The position numbers were made by a program, and so were the translations under genes. The notes below the pieces were generated by a model. That model did no database searches, was not told the DNA's origin, and saw only the letters and a list, made by a program, of their open reading frames with translations. From Verrucomicrobiaceae bacterium (GTDB lineage Bacteria; Verrucomicrobiota; Verrucomicrobiia; Verrucomicrobiales; Akkermansiaceae): a DNA stretch of 7,099 nt. Numbering within the stretch: position 1 is the first letter of the stretch; every line of letters starts with the position of its first letter. The DNA lies in contig JAIXVN010000503.1 of NCBI GenBank assembly GCA_027483005.1, positions 1-7,099 of the forward strand, read 5' to 3'. Shown piece after piece: positions 1-4,189 of this stretch.

Positions 1-1070
1 CCTCCCAAACCGGCACCGGAAAGACCGCCGCCTTCGCCCTGCCGTCGCTCAGCAAGCTGACGCCAATGGGCAAGCCGCAGATCCTGGTGCTGGAGCCCAC
101 CCGCGAGCTGGCCCACCAGGTCGCCGAGCAGTTCATCAAGTACGGCAAGCACACCGGCCTCAAGGTCGCCCTCCTCTATGGCGGCGTCGGACTCGGCCAG
201 CAGACCGAGGAACTCAAGGCCGGAGCCGACATCGTCGTCGCCACCCCGGGCCGACTCGTCGACCACTTCTACCGCGCCACCATGCGCTTCGGCGAGCTGA
301 AGGTCCTGATCCTCGACGAGGTGGACCGCATGCTCGACATGGGCTTCCTCCCGCAGGTCCGGAAAATCGTCAACCTCTGCCCCTGGGACGAGCGTCAGAC
401 CCTGTTCTTCTCGGCCACCATGCCGCCGGCGATCCAGACCTTCGCCCAATGGTGCCTCCGCGAGCCGATCAGCATTGAAATCGCCCGCCGCGCGGTCGCC
501 TCGACCATCACCCACGCCTTCTACCCGGTCGCCATGGACCAGCGCGACGAGCTGCTGCTCGCCCTGCTCGACCAGACCGACTACCACTCGGTGATGATCT
601 TCACCCGCACCCGCAAGGAAGCGGACGAGGTCACCGCGATGCTCAAGATCAAGGGCCATCCGAAGGTCGCCGCGATGCACTCCGACATCAGTCAGGTGGA
701 CCGCATGAAAGCCCTCGCCGGCTTCAAGGACGGCACCTACGAGGTCCTCGTCGCCACCGACGTCGCCGCACGCGGCATCGACATTTCCGGCGTCTCCCAC
801 GTCATCAACTACCGCGTCCCGGAAAACGCCGAGGACTACGTCCACCGCATCGGCCGTACGGGTCGTGCCGAGGCCGAGGGCGATGCCTTCACGCTTCTCA
901 CAGCCGACGAGCTCGACTACGCCAAGTCGGTCGAGATCTTCGTCGATCAGAAGATCCAGCGCCGCAAGCTGGAGAACTTCCCTTACATCTACACCGCCCT
1001 CCTCGACGACTCCCCACCGAAGCCCGTCCGCAAGAAGACTGGCGGCGGCGGAAAGAAGAAGCGGCGGTAA
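1..1070 (+). CDS. DEAD-box ATP-dependent RNA helicase (RhlE-like), 5' partial
   Basis: The reading frame is open from base 3, and 355 codons are visible. The true start and the Q motif lie upstream, so the ATG at 66 is internal. The superfamily 2 helicase motifs appear in order (numbering from the first visible codon): motif I QTGTGKT at 2-8, Ia PTRELA at 32-37, Ib TPGRL at 81-85, motif II DEVD at 105-108, motif III SAT at 137-139, motif IV VMIFTRTR at 197-204, motif V ATDVAARGID at 251-260, motif VI HRIGRTGR at 281-288. Such proteins use ATP to unwind short RNA duplexes in ribosome assembly or mRNA turnover in the cytoplasm. The C-terminus is a short basic Gly/Lys/Arg tail (about 339-355), as in RhlE-type helicases, where it aids RNA binding. 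Motif II has Val in place of Ala. Family membership is certain; the subgroup is inferred. Confidence 0.96.
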   Translation, partial: SQTGTGKTAAFALPSLSKLTPMGKPQILVLEPTRELAHQVAEQFIKYGKHTGLKVALLYGGVGLGQQTEELKAGADIVVATPGRLVDHFYRATMRFGELKVLILDEVDRMLDMGFLPQVRKIVNLCPWDERQTLFFSATMPPAIQTFAQWCLREPISIEIARRAVASTITHAFYPVAMDQRDELLLALLDQTDYHSVMIFTRTRKEADEVTAMLKIKGHPKVAAMHSDISQVDRMKALAGFKDGTYEVLVATDVAARGIDISGVSHVINYRVPENAEDYVHRIGRTGRAEAEGDAFTLLTADELDYAKSVEIFVDQKIQRRKLENFPYIYTALLDDSPPKPVRKKTGGGGKKKRR

Positions 1071-1117
1071 ACCGTGGCGGCGCTTTCCAAGCGCCTGGCC
1101 TCAAAGATCATCCTATG

Positions 1118-1150
1118 AAAGCCTGGCAGATCCTGCCGGGCTTTTTGTTT
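1118..1150 (+). terminator. Rho-independent terminator of the helicase gene
   Basis: A 12-bp stem (1118-1129 with 1133-1144, one T-G wobble) closes on the 3-base loop ATC and runs into a T-rich tract (1141-1150, CTTTTTGTTT). It starts 48 bases after the helicase stop codon. Read on the minus strand the hairpin lacks a good U tract, so it mainly ends transcription from the left. It also shields the helicase from the minus-strand genes that begin to its right. Confidence 0.9.
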
Positions 1151-1193
1151 ACAGATCGTTTCCAACCAGCCGAACACTGTCCGGTATGCTCCC

Positions 1194-1490
1194 TCATTTT
1201 GAAATGCGGTTGAGCCAGTAATCCGGGTGTCGGCTGTGGTGCTTCACCGTGAGAATCTGGATCTGATCCGGTTGAATGAGAAAGTAGAGAGCGTAAGGAA
1301 ATCGCTGCATCAGATAGAGGCGAACACCTGCCTCAAGAACTCGCCAACGTTCTGGATTCTCGCAGATCTCATCCGTTGCAAGATCAACTGCGTCGAGAAA
1401 CTCCTCACCGAGCGAATTCACCTGCTCCTCGTAAAAGCAGGCGGCCTCGATCAGTTCAGCCTCGGCTTCAGGGGGGAAAATCAGGCGCAT
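1194..1490 (-). CDS. ParE/RelE-superfamily toxin of a type II toxin-antitoxin module
   Basis: A 98-residue protein with the layout of ParE/RelE-fold plasmid-stabilisation toxins. It has an N-terminal strand (MRLIFPPEAEAEL) and an amphipathic helix with a FYEEQ...LGEEFL pattern (19-32). A mid-protein NPERWRVLE segment (45-53) is followed by the FPYALYF strand (64-70) and the C-terminal ILTVKHHSRHPDYWLNR signature (79-95). The R-x-P-x-YW-x-x-R ending is typical of this branch. Known members act in the cytoplasm on DNA gyrase (ParE) or on translating mRNA (RelE); the sequence alone does not show which. The start ATG lies inside the end of the upstream antitoxin gene (10-base overlap), which points to translational coupling. 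A weak purine-rich GAGACGAG sits upstream as a possible ribosome site. The product is full length and looks intact. Confidence 0.88.
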   Translation of the reverse strand: MRLIFPPEAEAELIEAACFYEEQVNSLGEEFLDAVDLATDEICENPERWRVLEAGVRLYLMQRFPYALYFLIQPDQIQILTVKHHSRHPDYWLNRISK

Positions 1491-1711
1491 CCGATCGCTC
1501 GTCTCGCAGCCTGCATCACCTCATCATGAAACCGCCCAACGATCGCGCCGGAAGCGAGTTCCTGAGAACGACGGACCGCCTCGTTGAGTGTGTCCTTCTC
1601 ATCGGCCTCGGGCAGACCCGACTCAATGCTTTGCCATAGTGCTTGAGCGAGCGAAACCCTCTCGGACAATGGCAATTTCATCGCCTCAGCAGTCAGTTCA
1701 ACCGTTGACAT
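1481..1711 (-). CDS. Antitoxin, putative addiction module component family
   Basis: A 76-residue protein starting MSTVELTAEAMKLPLSERVS. An in-frame ATG at 1759 would add 16 residues (GCRIDGEFPKGYCPP...) that do not fit the family. The ATG at 1711 gives the usual length and usual N-terminus, so I chose it. The pattern L-x-E-R-x-x-LAQALWQSIE (about 15-30), then an acidic linker, then EAVRRSQELASGAIVGRFHDEV (44-65), matches the short helical antitoxins annotated as putative addiction module component (TIGR02574 / Unstab_antitox, family name from memory). These bind and neutralise the ParE/RelE-like toxin encoded next door and usually repress their own promoter. It is the first gene of the pair and its TGA overlaps the toxin ATG by 10 bases. 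No obvious Shine-Dalgarno sequence precedes the ATG. Confidence 0.88.
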   Translation of the reverse strand: MSTVELTAEAMKLPLSERVSLAQALWQSIESGLPEADEKDTLNEAVRRSQELASGAIVGRFHDEVMQAARRAIGCA

Positions 1712-1717
1712 GGGTGG

Positions 1718-1746
1718 ACAGTAACCTTTTGGGAACTCGCCGTCAA
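1718..1746 (-). promoter_or_regulatory. Possible promoter of the toxin-antitoxin operon
   Basis: On the minus strand TTGACG (1741-1746) resembles a -35 box, with 5 of 6 bases matching TTGACA. A 17-base spacer leads to TACTGT (1718-1723), a poor -10 box that keeps only T1, A2 and T6. Transcription would begin close to the antitoxin ATG at 1711, giving a very short or absent leader, which would agree with the lack of a ribosome site. A short inverted repeat GCCG-6-CGGC (1739-1752) overlaps the -35 and could be an operator half-site pair. This is suggestive only. Confidence 0.3.
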
Positions 1747-1760
1747 TTCGGCAGCCCAAC

Positions 1761-2042
1761 TCACAACTCCCCCGCCTCCAGCTCTTCCAGGTAGATGAAC
1801 TCCGGCGACTTCACTCCGGCTTCGGCGCGGATCTTGACGAGCTCCGGGGACTCGAAAAAGCGCTTCGCCGCCGGGATCGAGGTCCAGACGGAGAAGTGGA
1901 CGATCTTGTTGGGATCGAGTTCATCTTTCAGCACCTGATAGGAACGCTCCCCGGCCTCATGACGAATGCCCGCTGCGGCATCGAAGACCTTCTTCCAGGC
2001 CTCGTAATCGGCGACTTCGTGAATGATGAGGACGTGGGCCAT
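1761..2042 (-). CDS. Small ABM-superfamily (dimeric alpha/beta barrel) protein, putative monooxygenase-like
   Basis: A 93-residue protein beginning MAHVLIIHEVADYEAWKKVF. A start at 2081 would add 13 residues (MSGWIREGPLALA) ahead of the conserved beta strand, so the ATG at 2042 is preferred. The order is strand (HVLIIHEV, 3-10), helix (YEAWKKVFDAAAGIR, 13-27), strand (SYQVLKDE, 34-41), strand (KIVHFSVW, 46-53), helix (IPAAKRFFESPELVKIRAEAG, 55-75), then an acidic tail. This is the ferredoxin-like half-barrel of the antibiotic biosynthesis monooxygenase/YgiN superfamily, which works as a dimer. Members include cofactor-free oxygenases, haem-degrading enzymes and proteins with no known reaction, so the substrate is unknown. 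The gene is followed by 49 bases before the antitoxin start and could be co-transcribed with it, but the pairing is probably incidental. No convincing promoter was seen upstream. Confidence 0.72.
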   Translation of the reverse strand: MAHVLIIHEVADYEAWKKVFDAAAGIRHEAGERSYQVLKDELDPNKIVHFSVWTSIPAAKRFFESPELVKIRAEAGVKSPEFIYLEELEAGEL

Positions 2043-2653
2043 GGCCAAGGCAAGCGGACCCTCTCGAATCCAGCCAGACAAAACCAGCGGCCCTTGGCAT
2101 CGAGGTTACGGAGAACCCTACAGGCCAACCAAGCTCTTCCGACCACCGGAGCGGGTGGAATCGTGGAGACGGAAAGGCGGGTTGGAGTCAAGGAAGGCAT
2201 GACCGCCACAGCAGCCCAGGCGGTTGTCCAGCAACGCGTGGTTCGCCATCTGGTTTCACGTTCGCATGGCTACTTCTCATGCCTCGGGTCTGTTTCGTAA
2301 TCTCTCCAGCTTCTTCCCGCCGGATACTTCCGTTCGGCTCCGAAGGGTAGCATCCCAAGGCGGACAAGAACGCGACCGATAAACCTGGCGCAGATCCATG
2401 AAACCGAAGCTCCTGCCATGCAACCTGCGATGCCAAAGAGTAGATCTGAGTCTAGACCCATCTGTTAACAAACCCAACTCCCGACGACAAAGGCGGCAGC
2501 AATGGCTGGCAATCCAACAAGAGGAATTGCCAGGATCTGCGATGAGAAGTATCTTCAATTCCTGCTCATGAAGAGGTATTCTGATTCTTGGCAGAACGTT
2601 TGATCCGCTCCTGCTGGAGCGAGCGGATGGTGGATGGACAGCGATTGAATGGC
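2043..2653. other. Largely non-coding spacer with possible gene debris
   Basis: About 610 bases between the ABM-like gene and the lipoprotein gene. Open frames here are short and mutually overlapping, and none has a family signature, apart from the possible membrane-protein remnant described separately (2270-2461). An inverted repeat ATCCGCTC-10-GAGCGGAT lies at 2603-2628, just past the lipoprotein stop. It has no T tract on either side and is only a weak candidate for a transcript end. Any promoter for the ABM-like gene must lie here or further upstream, but I found no good -35/-10 pair. Confidence 0.5.
2270..2461 (-). pseudogene. Possible remnant of a small membrane protein, or a short 63-residue ORF
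   Basis: A 63-codon frame starts ATG at 2461. It encodes a plausible membrane segment with Gly/Ala small residues (LLFGIAGCMAGASVSW), then a basic amphipathic stretch (ARFIGRVLVRLGMLPF), and ends in a polar tail (RSWRDYETDPRHEK). In the same frame upstream, a TAA lies six bases before the ATG. Before that stop another hydrophobic run is legible (ILAIPLVGLPAIAAAFVVGSW), itself cut off from an ATG by a TGA at 2555-2557. Two hydrophobic helices in one frame split by a stop look like a decayed two-helix membrane protein. Alternatively the 63-residue frame is a genuine tiny gene, or all of it is chance. No ribosome site was identified and no family was recognised. Confidence 0.3.
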
Positions 2654-3088
2654 TTATGGCCCGTTAGGAGGAACAACTTGTTCGCCTTGATTGCGCTTGA
2701 TTTGCTCTTCGGTGGAAAGATTGCGGACGGGTATCCCGGCCTTTTTGAAGTCCCCAGCGATCTTGGCGCTCATCGTCTTGCACCGCGTCTGCCAATCGGC
2801 GGAATCAAGAGGCATGGAGAAGAGAGGGCAAAGGGAGCTCCGGACAACGACGAGTTGGCTGGAATGGTCGTAAAGGATATCAACATCATTGTTCTTGAAT
2901 CGTGAGGACCCGTGCTCTGCGGATCGTTCTGAAAATCCATTGGTCGTCGCGACTTGCCTCACTGCCTGATCCGTCAAAGGTCTTAGGCGCTTCATCGGCA
3001 CGAACTCATCCCGGAAGATGCCACAGGAGCAACTCGTGAGACACGAAAAGACTCCAAGAGCAAAGGATGTGATAAGCAGTCCTTTCAT
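2654..3088 (-). CDS. Small predicted lipoprotein of unknown function
   Basis: A 144-residue protein with a type II signal peptide. MKG is followed by a hydrophobic stretch and the lipobox LTSC with Cys20 as the likely lipidated residue; C16 and C22 are nearby. The mature part (RDEFVPMKRLRPLTDQAVRQ...) has no domain I recognise. It contains a short beta-like segment (NNDVDILYDHSSQLVVVRSS, about 66-85), an amphipathic Lys/Ala helix (CKTMSAKIAGDFKKAG) and a Pro-rich polar end. It should be anchored in a membrane facing the periplasm. The gene starts 29 bases after the stop of the exported CxxC protein gene on the same strand, so they probably share a transcript. The sequence is visibly less GC-rich than the helicase or the large surface gene. 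No function can be assigned. Confidence 0.68.
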   Translation of the reverse strand: MKGLLITSFALGVFSCLTSCSCGIFRDEFVPMKRLRPLTDQAVRQVATTNGFSERSAEHGSSRFKNNDVDILYDHSSQLVVVRSSLCPLFSMPLDSADWQTRCKTMSAKIAGDFKKAGIPVRNLSTEEQIKRNQGEQVVPPNGP

Positions 3089-3117
3089 TCCGGGCGAACG
3101 TCGAGGCCTGCCACCCG

Positions 3118-3729
3118 CTACCGGGGGGCTACCTTCGACTCAGGTTGAGGTTTATCTTTACCCTCCGACTTCGACTCGGGGGAGGTAGCGGGTTGGTCAG
3201 TGCCGGCCTGTTGGCTTTTGTAGTTTTTGTATGCCTCGGTGTAATCGTCGGTAAATGGAACGCTTAGATTCCGCAGCAGCTTCTCTAAGGCATCCAAATC
3301 CCAATGTCGGGAAAGCTCGCCGGGTGGGGATGCCCTATACCGCTTGCATCCAAAGCAGATCGTAAGACTTCCAATTATCGCCTTATTCTTGTCGTAGAAT
3401 ACAAACCCGTGATGAGGCTCATCGCACATCATCCCCTTCCATGGTGCATGCGTTCCGGTAATTGCTGTGAATAAGCTGCGAACTTGATCTTTGGATAGTG
3501 CGGGCGAGACCGCAAATAACCCCTTGTGTAATCGATTATCAACCACGACTGAATCCGACTTATCCTGTGTGTAGTCATAGGCAACAGCCACTACTTCCGT
3601 GAAATCACCAGGCCATTCAGTCTTGTCCACTACCTTTCCTTGGAAGGTGAGAAATTCATTCTTCGGAGGCTCTTCGGCCTGTAAAGTGACCGTGAGAAAT
3701 ACGGCAAGAAGTGTGAGGATTCTAATCAT
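3118..3729 (-). CDS. Sec-exported protein of unknown function with Cys...HH...CxxC cluster
   Basis: A 203-residue protein with a classic signal peptide (MIRILTLLAVFLTVTLQA, likely cut after A18 before EEPP). The core (about 25-160) contains C102-x3-H106-H107-G and, after one strand, C125-F-G-C128. This spacing would suit binding of a metal ion or a structural disulfide. It resembles, from memory, uncharacterised exported proteins that share a C-x-PHHG...ICFxC pattern; that is an inference, not a database result. The last 35 or so residues are low-complexity, rich in Ser, Pro, Lys, Glu and Gln, probably a disordered tail. The product should be periplasmic or secreted. It is the first gene of an apparent two-gene unit with the lipoprotein downstream. 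Codon usage is more AT-rich than in the flanking large genes, a hint of separate ancestry. I found no convincing promoter. Confidence 0.75.
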   Translation of the reverse strand: MIRILTLLAVFLTVTLQAEEPPKNEFLTFQGKVVDKTEWPGDFTEVVAVAYDYTQDKSDSVVVDNRLHKGLFAVSPALSKDQVRSLFTAITGTHAPWKGMMCDEPHHGFVFYDKNKAIIGSLTICFGCKRYRASPPGELSRHWDLDALEKLLRNLSVPFTDDYTEAYKNYKSQQAGTDQPATSPESKSEGKDKPQPESKVAPR

Positions 3730-3851
3730 GAAATTTCTCAGCCAACAGGATTTATTCGTAGGATCTAGCTGCTTGCTATCGCTTCAGTTCTTCTTAGGTT
3801 TAGGATGGCTGGAATCCTTGATTTGACAACAATTTTCTTGGGGCAAGGTGG

Positions 3852-3908
3852 TGATATCAGGTCCTTTGGGGGGTGCAGCCCCGACGACCTGTCGGGGCTG
3901 ATATCAGG
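3852..3908. repeat. Perfect hairpin flanked by 10-bp direct repeats
   Basis: The arms CAGCCCCGAC (3876-3885) and GTCGGGGCTG (3891-3900) are perfectly complementary around the loop GACCT. Identical copies of TGATATCAGG lie at 3852-3861 and 3899-3908; the right copy overlaps the last two bases of the hairpin. There is no T tract, so it is not a standard terminator. The arrangement recalls a REP-like or miniature mobile unit with a flanking duplication, but no family is recognised. Confidence 0.75.
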
Positions 3909-3990
3909 AGGAATCGTGGATTGACGATTGATGACTGACGATTGTTGATTTTTGAATGGACCGGACCGAATCAGGGCTCCGAATGACAAA

Positions 3991-4011
3991 ATCTCCAATC
4001 TCCAATCTCCA
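3991..4011. repeat. Three tandem copies of a 7-bp unit (ATCTCCA)
   Basis: ATCTCCA is repeated exactly three times (3991-3997, 3998-4004, 4005-4011) and is followed by a partial fourth unit, ATCC. It is non-coding and lies inside the repeat-rich spacer. Such heptamer runs can change copy number by slippage. Confidence 0.9.
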
Positions 4012-4044
4012 ATCCTCTTCCTGTCCCCTGGCCCCTCTTCTTCC

Positions 4045-4072
4045 TGAACACTTGAAACTGAACACTTAAAAC
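4045..4072. repeat. Tandem duplication of a 14-bp unit
   Basis: TGAACACTTGAAAC (4045-4058) is followed immediately by TGAACACTTAAAAC (4059-4072), which differs at one base. It lies in the same non-coding spacer. Confidence 0.9.
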
Positions 4073-4189
4073 TCTTTCTAACGGGCGGGACTACAAACAT
4101 CGAACGCCTGATGAATCAAGATCCGACTTCGTCTTTGGCGACTGATTGCAGACTGATGAGGTTGGAGAGGAAGAGATCAAGGCGGCGGC

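Larger units (their letters stand above)
3730..4189. other. Repeat-rich non-coding spacer
   Basis: 460 bases separate the stop of the surface-protein gene from the start of the exported CxxC protein. No frame here looks like a real protein. The stretch holds, in order, a perfect hairpin bracketed by 10-bp direct repeats, two copies of TGACGATTG 14 bases apart (3922-3930 and 3936-3944), a 7-bp triplet repeat and a 14-bp tandem duplication, plus two copies of GACTGAT (4140-4146, 4151-4157). No clear intrinsic terminator for the surface gene was found. The promoter of the two exported-protein genes should lie at its left edge, but I cannot define it. Confidence 0.7.

Noticed and set aside
865..1221. 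118-codon plus-strand frame overlapping the helicase end
   Set aside because: It is an out-of-frame shadow of the helicase that runs through the terminator hairpin, with Ser/Arg/Pro-rich noise composition.
1896..2300. 134-codon plus-strand frame opposite the ABM-like gene
   Set aside because: Half of it is antisense to a well-supported gene and the rest has no motif. It is more likely chance.
2603..2628. Inverted repeat ATCCGCTC-10-GAGCGGAT as terminator of the lipoprotein gene
   Set aside because: The position is right, but there is no U tract on either strand and an alternative inner pairing (GCTCC/GGAGC) competes, so it is not called as a terminator.
2588..2905. 105-codon plus-strand frame opposite the lipoprotein gene
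   Set aside because: The minus-strand frame has a signal peptide, a lipobox and an operon-like neighbour. The plus frame has none of these.
3918..4072. Short repeats as a possible CRISPR array
   Set aside because: The units are 7, 9 and 14 bp and unrelated to each other, without regular spacers or a cas gene.
3765..4100. 111-codon minus-strand frame across the repeat-rich spacer
   Set aside because: Its peptide is just a translation of the short tandem repeats and hairpin, with no domain or ribosome site.
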